Source of the DNA: Brevibacillus sp. DP1.3A
Lineage (GTDB): Bacteria > Bacillota > Bacilli > Brevibacillales > Brevibacillaceae
DNA length: 64,000 bases
Assembly (NCBI RefSeq): GCF_013284245.2
Contig: NZ_CP085876.1
Span: forward strand, 2,215,001 to 2,279,000
Direction: 5' to 3'
The position numbers were made by a program, and so were the translations under genes. The notes beneath the pieces are model-generated. The model had not been told where the DNA came from. It made no database searches and saw nothing but the letters and a program-made list of their open reading frames with translations. This document shows, in pieces, positions 33,554 to 41,756 of the stretch. Numbering within the stretch: the stretch's first letter is position 1; each line of letters begins with the position of its first letter.

Positions 33554-33596
33554 AAAAAAGACCGGACTGACATTCGATTGTCGGACCGGTCTTTTT
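33554..33596. terminator. bidirectional terminator
   Basis: AAAAAAGACCGG pairs with CCGGTCTTTTT, with an inner CTGACA/TTGTC stem. T tracts on both strands let it end the 33322 gene and the convergent DUF2062 gene. Confidence 0.92.
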
Positions 33597-33607
33597 CGTT
33601 TGAACGA

Positions 33608-34093
33608 TTAAGGGGTAGGGCTTTCTTCAGGTAATGAGCGCCGTAATTTCTTGCGACGATACAATTGAAGACCAGTTAAAACGAGAAAGTAGCTCACAAA
33701 AGCGACTATCAGCCCCATGATGGCACTCCCGGTAAAATAGACAAGTCCTTTTTCTTTCACCCAGACAAGCCATTGCATCCCAGACTCGTGGTGGATCAAA
33801 TGCCCTTGTAACGGTTTGCCGATCAACACGTATCCAATATTGTAATTGAAAAGGATGAAAAGCGGTAAGATGAGCTTTCCGATGACAAACGCAACCAAAC
33901 CAGCGGGCAAACTGGCGCGAAACAGCTTGCTTAGCGGGAAAAGCAACAGAAACGCGAGGCCAAAAGTAGGCAGGGTAATGAACTCGATGAAGATTCCGAG
34001 CGAAAATCCGCGGGCGACAAAAGCTGGAGCCCCTTTCATTCTCAGCACCTTGTAGTATTCGAATTTTAGCTTTCGATATGTTTTTTTCCACAT
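33608..34093 (-). CDS. DUF2062 family membrane protein
   Basis: A 161-aa protein of the DUF2062 family. It has a basic N-terminus (KKTYRKLKFEYYKVLR), a conserved ARGFSLGIFIEFITLPTFG segment (about 26-44) and three to four membrane spans. I chose the ATG at 34093, which follows GAGGGAT; more upstream starts would add residues with no family resemblance. Function unknown, though relatives are found beside envelope polysaccharide genes. It converges on the 33322 gene and shares its terminator. Confidence 0.8.
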   Translation of the reverse strand: MWKKTYRKLKFEYYKVLRMKGAPAFVARGFSLGIFIEFITLPTFGLAFLLLFPLSKLFRASLPAGLVAFVIGKLILPLFILFNYNIGYVLIGKPLQGHLIHHESGMQWLVWVKEKGLVYFTGSAIMGLIVAFVSYFLVLTGLQLYRRKKLRRSLPEESPTP

Positions 34094-34293
34094 CCGTGCT
34101 ATCCCTCGTTTGTCCGAAGTCATTTGTCTGTAATATCCCTTAAGGGTAAGGCGAATGGTGAGGCTGGATTCGATTTTCGGTTGATGTTGTAGAGTATCTC
34201 CAAGTTGGCAAAAATTAATAGTTGCCATACGAGCTCTGATTTGAGAATGCGCCTTTCTTTTGGCATAATGGAAGAGGGCAGCTTGCTGGAAAA

Positions 34294-34935
34294 GTGGTGA
34301 CATTCGTGGAAGATGTAATGGGAACCTTCGGTGACTATATTGCGCAATATGGGTATGGCGCCTTGTTTGGATTGTTCTTTCTAGGAATTTTGGGGATGCC
34401 CTTGCCTGAAGAAACGCTGCTCGTTTTTTCTGGATTCCTTGTCTCAACGGGAAAATTGGATTTTTGGCCTACTTTTTTCGTTTGCTTTCTCGGTTCCGTT
34501 ACAGCGATGACGGTGGCATACTGGATCGGAAGAACGTTGGGCTATGCTTTTCTCGAACGATATGGGAAACGACTGGGGATGGGCTATACGGTTTACAAAA
34601 AAACGGAAGAGTGGTTTAATCGCGTCGGTAAATGGGCGCTTCCGCTAGGCTATTTCATCCCTGGTGTTCGTCAGTTTACGGCCTATTTTGCCGGGATTAC
34701 GCGATTGCCTTTTCCGACTTTCATGCTCTATACCTATTTGGGTGGGCTATTTTGGAGCTTGCTTTTTGTGACGCTTGGCTGGCAATTAGGAGAACGCTGG
34801 GATGAGCTGTTTGATTTGATTGCTCGTAACCTCGCGATTTTCTTTATCGCGTTGCTCGCATTGATCGCAACCTGGTCGTATTTCAGACACAAGAAGAATG
34901 TAAAAAAGCAATTACGGAGGGATCAGAATGAGTGA
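34294..34935 (+). CDS. DedA family membrane protein
   Basis: A 213-aa protein of the DedA/VTT family with four to six membrane spans. Hallmarks are the GxPLPEE-like LGMPLPEETLLVFSGFL (about 32-48) and the FIPGVRQFTAYFAG segment (about 120-135, with the conserved Arg). DedA proteins act as undecaprenyl-phosphate or phospholipid flippases in the cytoplasmic membrane. The start is uncertain: GTG codons at 34294 and 34297 and an ATG at 34318 are all possible and none has a strong ribosome-binding site. It overlaps the next gene by 8 bases. Confidence 0.85.
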   Translation: MVTFVEDVMGTFGDYIAQYGYGALFGLFFLGILGMPLPEETLLVFSGFLVSTGKLDFWPTFFVCFLGSVTAMTVAYWIGRTLGYAFLERYGKRLGMGYTVYKKTEEWFNRVGKWALPLGYFIPGVRQFTAYFAGITRLPFPTFMLYTYLGGLFWSLLFVTLGWQLGERWDELFDLIARNLAIFFIALLALIATWSYFRHKKNVKKQLRRDQNE

Positions 34936-35446
34936 AGAAAACCGCAACGAAAATCTACTGCCTGTGGTTCAGAAGCCAACTGAACTGGTTCCTGTAGTAT
35001 TACCAGAAAAACATCAGCGATTTTATGATAAATTGCGTGAAAAAATCGAAACGTTCATTAGAGACAAGGGAGTCAATGATTCTGTAGCCAACTTTATATT
35101 GCTTGCACCAGATTTGTTTGTACTCTTGGCCCGCCTTATGCTGGACAAGCGCGTAGGTGTTCAATCAAAAGCGTTAGCGGGTGTAGCGGTTGCCTACTTC
35201 ATTACCCCGATTGATTTTATTCCGGAGGTATTAGTCGGCGGATTCGGACTTCTGGACGACGTTATTTTGGCTGTTTATGCTTTACGCAAGATTTTGGTGG
35301 ATATCGATGAATCGATTGTACGTGAGCATTGGAATGGCGAAGAAGACCTTTTGGCTGTCATTACGAAGGTGGTTCGATCAGCGGATGATTTAGTCGGCAA
35401 GAAAATAGTGAAAAAGCTGGAAGAAACCCTGTTCCGAAAAAAATAA
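34928..35446 (+). CDS. YkvA-like DUF1232 membrane protein
   Basis: A 172-aa protein with the DUF1232 core (ALAGVAVAYFITPIDFIPEVLVGGFGLLDDVILAVYAL, about 78-116) that includes the PIDFIPE motif and two membrane segments. Residues 1-45 are a charged tail. The start overlaps the DedA gene by 8 bases, so they are translationally coupled. DUF1232 proteins are small inner-membrane proteins of unknown role. GGAGG precedes the ATG inside the DedA gene. Confidence 0.85.
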   Translation: MSEENRNENLLPVVQKPTELVPVVLPEKHQRFYDKLREKIETFIRDKGVNDSVANFILLAPDLFVLLARLMLDKRVGVQSKALAGVAVAYFITPIDFIPEVLVGGFGLLDDVILAVYALRKILVDIDESIVREHWNGEEDLLAVITKVVRSADDLVGKKIVKKLEETLFRKK

Positions 35447-35465
35447 GCTAGGATGGGACAAATAG

Positions 35466-36413
35466 ATGAAATATTTATTGGATTATCAAGAGGGAGAGCG
35501 TGTTGTCGCTTTTTGCCTGATTAAAAGCAAGGAAGCTGGCGTAGCGAGTAACCAGAGTGAATACTTGAATCTGGAGCTGGGAGATCGCTCCGGAACGATC
35601 ACGGCAAAGCTATGGGATGTCAATGCAGAAATGAAGGAATGGATCAACGTCAAGGCTGTCGTGAAGATCGACGCTGCCGTCCAAGTGTATCGTGGGAAAA
35701 AGCAACTGGTGATTCAACGGATCAGACCGGCTGCCGCATCCGACGAAGTTCAGATGGAGTCGCTCATTCCGATCTCACCAGTTCCAGTAGATGAACTGTG
35801 GACAAAGCTTACCCATGCAGTCGACAGCCTGCAGAGTGCCACGCTCAAGGCCATTATTCAAGAAGCGCTGGCAACAGAGGAGATTCAGGATCGCCTTCGC
35901 CATTATCCGGCTGGTGTTCGCATGCACCACAACTATTATCATGGTTTGCTCGAGCATATTGTCTCTCTGTTGACGGCGGCACAGAGCCTCTTGCCACTGT
36001 ATCCACAAGTAGACAGGGATGTAGTGATTGCGACTTGTATCTTGCACGATATTGGAAAACTGTACGAGCTATCTGATCCCATCGCCCCGGATTACACCAC
36101 GCCAGGTCAGTTGATTGGTCATCTGGTCATGGGAGTCGAGATGGTAAGCGGCATTTGCCGCAAGCTAGATATTTCTTTAGGGGACGCGGAGGTTCTGCAC
36201 TTGAAGCATTGCATTTTGAGTCATCATGGAGAGGTAGAGAACGGCTGGGGCAGTGCTGTATCTGGAAAAACGCCTACAGCTGTCATGTTCCATTACCTGG
36301 ACCAGATCGACAGCAAAATGAACGCTTTGAGCCAAACATTAGCGGACATGACGGAAGAAGAGGAATGGGCGTACGCTGGCGTGCTTAGAAGAAAAGTCTG
36401 GCGCGGGTATTAA
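35466..36413 (+). CDS. yhaM: 3'-5' exoribonuclease YhaM
   Basis: A 315-aa nuclease. An N-terminal OB-fold (about 20-95) is followed by a metal-dependent HD domain (about 155-280, HHNYYHGLLEHIVSL and ATCILHDIGKL, with the HD pair in LHDIGK). YhaM degrades short RNAs and single-stranded DNA 3' to 5' in Bacillus. The length is family-typical. It is the third gene of a DedA-YkvA-YhaM run, with a 19-nt gap before it, and a terminator follows. Confidence 0.93.
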   Translation: MKYLLDYQEGERVVAFCLIKSKEAGVASNQSEYLNLELGDRSGTITAKLWDVNAEMKEWINVKAVVKIDAAVQVYRGKKQLVIQRIRPAAASDEVQMESLIPISPVPVDELWTKLTHAVDSLQSATLKAIIQEALATEEIQDRLRHYPAGVRMHHNYYHGLLEHIVSLLTAAQSLLPLYPQVDRDVVIATCILHDIGKLYELSDPIAPDYTTPGQLIGHLVMGVEMVSGICRKLDISLGDAEVLHLKHCILSHHGEVENGWGSAVSGKTPTAVMFHYLDQIDSKMNALSQTLADMTEEEEWAYAGVLRRKVWRGY

Positions 36414-36423
36414 TTCATGCAAT

Positions 36424-36467
36424 AAAAAGCCAACTGCTAAGCAAAACGAAGCAGTTGGCTTTTTTTA
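36424..36467 (+). terminator. terminator after yhaM
   Basis: AAAAAGCCAACTGCT pairs with AGCAGTTGGCTTTTT around AAGCAAAACGA, a perfect stem with T tracts on both strands. Confidence 0.93.
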
Positions 36468-36535
36468 GATAAATCAGAAACGTTTTTGCAGGAAGCTCGT
36501 CTTAACAGTAATGCTTGTAAATAGGAGGTATTTGT

Positions 36536-38098
36536 GTGAAAAAGCGAAACAGAGCTGCCATGTTTGTATTGGCAGTCAGCATGGTCACGACACCAGTGGC
36601 ACTTCTGCATCCGTTGTCTTCCTATGCGTATGATGGCAAATCGAGTCTGGAACCCATTGAGTTGCCAGAAGACATCGTCCATTTGTTAACCGAGTTGAAA
36701 GATGACTATGTGCCTCTCATGAAGGACCTTCATGTGGACTCATATGGAGGGACAAGCAACTCGGGGTACGTCATTAATCTTTCGGATCGAAAGAGTGTCA
36801 TTACCACAAATACGACGCTCAATATATCCACAAATCCAGATGGAGATATGACCAGTTTTGTCCTGCATGATGTGAATCGGGACAAAACAACCAAAATCAA
36901 TAAAAAGGAAGCCTATCAAAAGGCTGTCGATTTTATTCGAAATTACATAGCGGTTGACCATGTTATTTCCACGCAAGCGATGCTCTCTTTCGATCGTGTG
37001 TCAGAGCTAGATCATCTGGCAGTTGTCAGCATCTACCCACAGTTGAACAATACATGGGTGGACAAAGAGATGGCACGGGTCATGGTTGACGCAAAGGGTC
37101 AGGTTGTCCGTTTTCAGCAAGAAAAGGTAAAGCTACCTACGACAGCAGAGGTAGCGGACCCAAGCAAGGCAGTACCGCTTGAAAAGGCAATGAAGGAGTG
37201 GCAAGACAAGGTATCCTTGGAATTGGTCTATGATGAGTCAGCAGGCAAGCTCATTTACGTGCCTGACCAATTGCCAACGATAGATGCTCTGTCTGGTGAA
37301 GAAGTTCCGTCTGTGTATAAAACAACGAGTGAGACGATGAAAATCAAAGGAACAGCCGACATGGGTGTCTGGCGAGATGCGAAAAAAATGGAGCAGATGC
37401 TCGAGAAGGATTTTGGTCTGAAGCTGAATCAACGCACATACAAAAATGTAAAAGAAGACAAAAAGTATAAAAACAGTGACATCGATCGCCATGAATGGAA
37501 TGCGAGCTCGTATCAAAGTGCGTGGATTACCCTCGACCGTAAAACCAAATCACCAATTGAATTCAAGCTGGACGGTCCCGTAGAAAAGGAGCTTGAGAAG
37601 CCGCTCACACATGATGAGGCAAAAGACATCGCAATACAATTTGTGGAGAAATACTTATTGTCCAAAGAACAATCTTTCTCCGTAAAGGAGACGAGTCTTG
37701 TGGAAAATCTGCCAGGTTGGGCGGATCAAAATCTGGTGCGGCCGATCAGTAGCTTTGCGTTTCATCCTGAGATTGACGGTATCCCATCCAAGAGACCACT
37801 GTTTTACGTGGAAGTGGACGCAAAAAAGGGCAATGTAGTCCTTGCTCAAGTGAATGAACTGCCGTCCATGCCTGCTACCATCAGTAAAGACGGTATTGTC
37901 AAGGATGAGAAAGCAAAGGATGCGTATGTCAAAGAAGCAAATCTGCGCTTGGCATACTGGTATCCGAAGGTCGGTACACATGCAGCGAAACTGCCGCAGC
38001 TGGCCTATTTACCGACGGCTGATGCCAAGTCTTTGCAGATCGATGCTGCAACGGGTGCAGTGGAAGAAAGCTGGCTGGAATGGAAAGCTACCCAATAA
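36536..38098 (+). CDS. secreted YcdB/YcdC- and PepSY-like repeat protein
   Basis: A 520-aa exported protein. The signal peptide is at about 1-31 (KKRNR, then a hydrophobic run ending SYAYD). The mature part holds repeated YcdB/YcdC-type or PepSY-like modules with the shared patterns EAYQKAVDFI, LEKAMKEWQDK and HDEAKDIAIQFVEKYL, each followed by beta-strands. Such proteins are thought to inhibit or chaperone peptidases outside the cell, but no partner is nearby. It starts at a GTG (36536) behind AGGAGGT. It is a single-gene unit with a terminator. Confidence 0.8.
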   Translation: MKKRNRAAMFVLAVSMVTTPVALLHPLSSYAYDGKSSLEPIELPEDIVHLLTELKDDYVPLMKDLHVDSYGGTSNSGYVINLSDRKSVITTNTTLNISTNPDGDMTSFVLHDVNRDKTTKINKKEAYQKAVDFIRNYIAVDHVISTQAMLSFDRVSELDHLAVVSIYPQLNNTWVDKEMARVMVDAKGQVVRFQQEKVKLPTTAEVADPSKAVPLEKAMKEWQDKVSLELVYDESAGKLIYVPDQLPTIDALSGEEVPSVYKTTSETMKIKGTADMGVWRDAKKMEQMLEKDFGLKLNQRTYKNVKEDKKYKNSDIDRHEWNASSYQSAWITLDRKTKSPIEFKLDGPVEKELEKPLTHDEAKDIAIQFVEKYLLSKEQSFSVKETSLVENLPGWADQNLVRPISSFAFHPEIDGIPSKRPLFYVEVDAKKGNVVLAQVNELPSMPATISKDGIVKDEKAKDAYVKEANLRLAYWYPKVGTHAAKLPQLAYLPTADAKSLQIDAATGAVEESWLEWKATQ

Positions 38099-38103
38099 CC
38101 AAT

Positions 38104-38137
38104 ACCCGATATGGTGTAGAAGCCATGTCGGGTTTTC
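38104..38137 (+). terminator. terminator after the PepSY-like gene
   Basis: ACCCGATATGG (38104-38114) pairs with CCATGTCGGGT (38123-38133) with one G-U pair, followed by TTTCCTTTTC. Confidence 0.82.
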
Positions 38138-38264
38138 CTTTTCATCATTATCGGAATTCATAAACACTTCAAGGCAGGTAGGATTTTTTTTCTTTTTGTA
38201 GAATATCTTCTTGATTCCCATTTGATTTGGCAAACAATGCCGATCACGAGAAGGAGAAAGTGCA

Positions 38265-39260
38265 ATGAAACGGCCAACTTATACCCTACCAAGTATTGTA
38301 AAAAAGGTATTCCGGCCCGGTGAGCGCTCCCTTCCACGTACGGAGATCTGCTCCCGGATGGAAGCGAATGAGCTGAATGCTTTTTTGGATCTGGACTGCG
38401 AGACAATACTGGATAAAGTGTTGAACATGGAGCAGTCTCCAGTGCGAGTTGGAAGCTCAGAGGCGATCGTAGAGGTCACTCACCAGCCGCATCAAGTGTA
38501 CGACTTGGCTCATCGCTATTTGCGAGACAGCCAAACACCAAAAAAGCTTGAGCAAATTGTCGCAGAGCTGCGTCGTCAAACGCAGTTTGGCTGGAATCAG
38601 ATTCTTCGTATGCTGCAATTGGAACGCGATCCTCGCTTTGTGCAATATCAAGGCGACAGCAGATGGTTTTTGGCAGAGTGGACTTTGGGCAATGACCAAG
38701 TGTATGCGTTTTGCCGCGACAATGGCATTACGCAGGTAGCTGCTCGCACATTAGTTCATTTTCTGGAGCAGGAAGTAGGGATTGCTGCAGATGCTGCTTT
38801 TCTCCCTGCGCAAGATGACCGCTTCCGCATTGACGGTGATACCATGTACATCATTGCTCGTAGCGAAGATTCCAAGGAAGAGCAGGCGGCCCTCGAGGTT
38901 GCTATTGCTGCCCCTTCTGTATCGATAGGAAACAGCGAGTCCGTCTCAGAAGAAATTGCATCGGAAGAACCAGCGAATCCCTTACACCAGGTGGAAGAAC
39001 AACAAGAACAATTATTTACCAAGGAGGAAGCTACTATGTCTACCATTACCAACCAGCAAGTTCTCGAGGAAGTACAAAAACTGATGCAAGAAGCTATCGA
39101 CCGCTTGGAGACAAGAAACCTAGAAATGTCCCAAGAAGTTGTTGCTCATTTTCAACAAAGCAATATGCAAGCTATAGAAGTGCTGATGAAAGAGAAACAT
39201 AAGCATGAGCAGATCGTACTTGGCATTCAACAGGTGCTAGCTACTAGTGAACAACAATGA
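38265..39260 (+). CDS. unknown protein with a separable C-terminal coiled coil
   Basis: A 331-aa protein I do not recognise. Residues 1-190 are a mixed alpha/beta region with a helix-turn-helix-like stretch (TPKKLEQIVAELRRQTQF, about 91-108). Residues 195-250 are an acidic Ser/Glu-rich linker. Residues 258-331 are a coiled coil (EVQKLMQEAIDRLETRN). An excellent internal ribosome-binding site (AAGGAGG, 39021-39027) lies 8 nt before an in-frame ATG at 39036, so a 74-aa C-terminal form may be made too. The gene overlaps the next by ATGA. It heads a three-gene cluster with a SEC-C protein. Confidence 0.75.
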   Translation: MKRPTYTLPSIVKKVFRPGERSLPRTEICSRMEANELNAFLDLDCETILDKVLNMEQSPVRVGSSEAIVEVTHQPHQVYDLAHRYLRDSQTPKKLEQIVAELRRQTQFGWNQILRMLQLERDPRFVQYQGDSRWFLAEWTLGNDQVYAFCRDNGITQVAARTLVHFLEQEVGIAADAAFLPAQDDRFRIDGDTMYIIARSEDSKEEQAALEVAIAAPSVSIGNSESVSEEIASEEPANPLHQVEEQQEQLFTKEEATMSTITNQQVLEEVQKLMQEAIDRLETRNLEMSQEVVAHFQQSNMQAIEVLMKEKHKHEQIVLGIQQVLATSEQQ

Positions 39261-39532
39261 GTAAACTTGAGGCTACGATCCGGTTAGAGCAGAGATTTGC
39301 CATCCTGCGCGAGGTTATCGCGGGCTATCGGATTCGCCTTCAAGAAATGGAGAAGGAAGTGGTGGAGCTTTTTGCCACGAACCAACTCTCTGCTATTTCA
39401 GCATGCATGGGCGAGAAGCAGCGCATCGTCAGGTTGATGAATCGACTGGAACAATTTATTGTCCAATGGGAAAGCAACAACACGGATGTGGGTATCGCAC
39501 ATGAACCAAAGCGAGAACACTTGAACACATGA
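39257..39532 (+). CDS. small coiled-coil protein
   Basis: A 91-aa charged helical protein (LEQRFAILREVIAGYRIRLQEMEKEVVELF) I do not recognise. Its ATG overlaps the TGA of the upstream gene (ATGA), so the two are translationally coupled and probably form a complex, perhaps through the coiled coil at the end of that protein. The C-terminal 20 residues are polar and probably disordered. A promoter for the following gene lies over its last codons. Confidence 0.72.
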   Translation: MSKLEATIRLEQRFAILREVIAGYRIRLQEMEKEVVELFATNQLSAISACMGEKQRIVRLMNRLEQFIVQWESNNTDVGIAHEPKREHLNT

Positions 39533-39550
39533 CGAATAATGCGGTAAAAT
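39521..39550 (+). promoter_or_regulatory. sigma-A-like promoter of the SEC-C gene
   Basis: TTGAAC (39521-39526), 18 bases, TAAAAT (39545-39550). The -35 box overlaps the last codons of the preceding gene. A start near 39558 supports the downstream start codon chosen for the SEC-C gene. Confidence 0.5.
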
Positions 39551-39613
39551 AGGGGGATTGTGCATGATTCCCCGCGCATGCCGCGTGGGATGGAAAGGAG
39601 ATCCAAACCCTCT

Positions 39614-41683
39614 ATGTCGGTAGGAAGAAACGAACTGTGCCCTTGTGGGAGCGGAAAAAAATACAAAAAATGCTGTGGGGTTGTCACTCCCATTACGGAG
39701 CTGCGTAGCCGCCACGAGCAAAAGCTGCAAAAAGAATACGCTGGCTGGGTCGAAAGACTGAACCATTTTGTCGGCGCAAATGTAACCAGTGAGACGATTC
39801 AAGAAGCGCGGAGTCGTTTTGCAGAAGAAGTAGGCTTGACCCAAGAGAGCGTCGCACGTCCTGAATGGGCAGCCCATTTCTTCAACTGGTGTGTATTGGA
39901 CGTCAAAACAGGTGGAAGCACGCTGCTTGAGAACTATATCAAACAGCATGGACGTCGGATGGAGCCTGATCTTCGCCGTGCGTTTGCTGGATTGCACCTG
40001 AATGTTTATGAAATCGTGGAAGTGGATCGTGATGTCATCACGGTTCAACAACCGATTTCGGAAGAAAAACACTATCTGCTTCGTGCCAATACGTTGAATG
40101 TTGTCCCTGGACAATTGATCGTAGGGCGCCTGCTGAATCTAGGTCTGCGTGATATGCTCTTCTCTGGCAGCATCATCTTGCAGCCACATGTCAAGGAAAG
40201 CCTGCTCGAGTGGTTACACCAGCATCCAGAAGTAGAAGCTGCGAAGGCAGATACGAGCAAGAGAAGCTATACGACAGAGCTGTATCACTTCATCGTTCAA
40301 TTTGGTGAAGCGGCAAGCGAGTCGGAAGCACCGAAGCAAGAATCGCTTCTGCGTCGTACCTATGGTATGCCAGATCGTAAACAGCTGCTGAAAGTAATCG
40401 AGTCGAACCCTGCATTTGAGCTGAAAAAACGGGATGGTGCTCGTGAGACATGGGTATATGCGACACGCAAGGAAGAGCATTTGTTCCCGAATTTAAAGGA
40501 TGCCTTGCTGGAGCTATACGAAGTACAGGCAGAAGTGATTTTGCAGGATGACAGCCTGATTCTAGAAGGGTATGCACCGCAGTTGGACGAAGTTGCAGAG
40601 CTTTTGCTGCTGCTTGCATTTGAGAACGAAGAGGAGATTCGCGTTCTTACTTCAACGGGCTCTCGTTTGTCCAAAGGAACTCTGTTTATCACGAGTCAGC
40701 CTACTTTGCCACCAAAAGTGTTGCAGTGGGCAGTCCAAACTTATTTTGCTGAAAAATGGCTGGTTACCTCCCATGAACAGCTCGATGATTTGGCTCCACT
40801 CTTGGTTGCGGCTACAGAAAACAAGGAGCTGCATGAAAAACTTCACAAGCTGATGGAGCAAATGGAACAGGATCATAAAATCGGACAAGGCTTGGCTCGC
40901 TTTATCCGAATGGACATGCTTCGTCCTCGCCTCTCGTTGTCAAATGACAGCCTGCATGTGCTTAACCTGCTGCGCCGTCCACTGATCGAGGGGTTGCCGG
41001 AGAGTGTGTACACCGTACATCCTGACAGACTTGCGGACATCAATCGCTTCGTGCATGAGATGACCGAGGGCAAGTCGGAAGCAACCGTCAAAAAGTACGA
41101 TGAGGTTATGAACAACTTCCGTTCATTCGTCAGAGGAGCGTTTGGCCCATCTTTCACATGGGAGCAGTTGCGTAGAGAGGACCTGGTATACTTCCTCGTA
41201 CACGACATTTTCACGCGCACGGATGCAACGACCAAAACGTTGGCAACCAATCTGATGTCTGTTTTGACGGCGTTCTTCAAGTGGCTGGATAAGCAAGGAC
41301 CATACGCGCTTTATCCTGTTATGCAGCCATTGTTCGCAGAGTTGAAGGAAACATTGCCGGAATCCTATCGCTTGCGTGGTGTGCTGGAAAAAGAAGCGAC
41401 TCAAAATCTTTACAGCAACCCGATGGCGATCAAAGATATCACGGAAGAATCCATACTCGTGCAAGAGATCACTTCATCTGGTTGTACGGCAAAACGTGCG
41501 AATGGCGAGACAATCAAGCTGTCTGTTGGCGCTGAATTGGGTGCTACGCTGGCAGCAGATTGGATGATCCATGGCTTGTTCGGTCAAGGTGAGGACGGTA
41601 CTTGGAGACTGTATGGTACGCCTGAAGTGTATCCGCCAGTCATTGCCCAAGTGCTGGGCGCACCAACAGGAGTATTGGTCTAG
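39614..41683 (+). CDS. SEC-C motif protein with an integrase-like core-binding domain
   Basis: A 689-aa protein. It opens with a SEC-C zinc motif (residues 2-22, CPCGSGKKYKKCC). A long helical and beta middle follows (about 40-470). Residues 484-582 have the pattern of a tyrosine-recombinase N-terminal core-binding (SAM-like) domain: SEATVKKYDEVMNNFRSFV, REDLVYFLV, then LATNLMSVLTAFFKWLDKQGPYAL. No recombinase catalytic domain follows (no R..HxxR..Y). The start is uncertain; I chose the ATG at 39614, since it leads straight into the SEC-C motif, though GGAG is 13 nt away. Earlier ATG or GTG codons lie at 39560-39590. Function unknown. Confidence 0.78.
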   Translation: MSVGRNELCPCGSGKKYKKCCGVVTPITELRSRHEQKLQKEYAGWVERLNHFVGANVTSETIQEARSRFAEEVGLTQESVARPEWAAHFFNWCVLDVKTGGSTLLENYIKQHGRRMEPDLRRAFAGLHLNVYEIVEVDRDVITVQQPISEEKHYLLRANTLNVVPGQLIVGRLLNLGLRDMLFSGSIILQPHVKESLLEWLHQHPEVEAAKADTSKRSYTTELYHFIVQFGEAASESEAPKQESLLRRTYGMPDRKQLLKVIESNPAFELKKRDGARETWVYATRKEEHLFPNLKDALLELYEVQAEVILQDDSLILEGYAPQLDEVAELLLLLAFENEEEIRVLTSTGSRLSKGTLFITSQPTLPPKVLQWAVQTYFAEKWLVTSHEQLDDLAPLLVAATENKELHEKLHKLMEQMEQDHKIGQGLARFIRMDMLRPRLSLSNDSLHVLNLLRRPLIEGLPESVYTVHPDRLADINRFVHEMTEGKSEATVKKYDEVMNNFRSFVRGAFGPSFTWEQLRREDLVYFLVHDIFTRTDATTKTLATNLMSVLTAFFKWLDKQGPYALYPVMQPLFAELKETLPESYRLRGVLEKEATQNLYSNPMAIKDITEESILVQEITSSGCTAKRANGETIKLSVGAELGATLAADWMIHGLFGQGEDGTWRLYGTPEVYPPVIAQVLGAPTGVLV

Positions 41684-41698
41684 ATTCCCTAGCATAAA

Positions 41699-41733
41699 TA
41701 AAAACCCGAGGATTCGTGTCCTCGGGTTTTTTG
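41699..41733. terminator. bidirectional terminator between convergent genes
   Basis: AAAACCCGAGGA (41701-41712) pairs perfectly with TCCTCGGGTTTT (41719-41730) and both sides carry T tracts. Confidence 0.93.
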
Positions 41734-41756
41734 TTTTGCCTTTTCTTTGGTATAGA

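Noticed and set aside
39398..40114. 238-codon open frame antisense to the SEC-C gene start
   Set aside because: It overlaps the 3' part of a coiled-coil gene, a promoter and the SEC-C motif; no ribosome-binding site.
39614..41683. Active tyrosine recombinase
   Set aside because: Only the core-binding pattern is present; the catalytic Arg, His and Tyr residues are missing.
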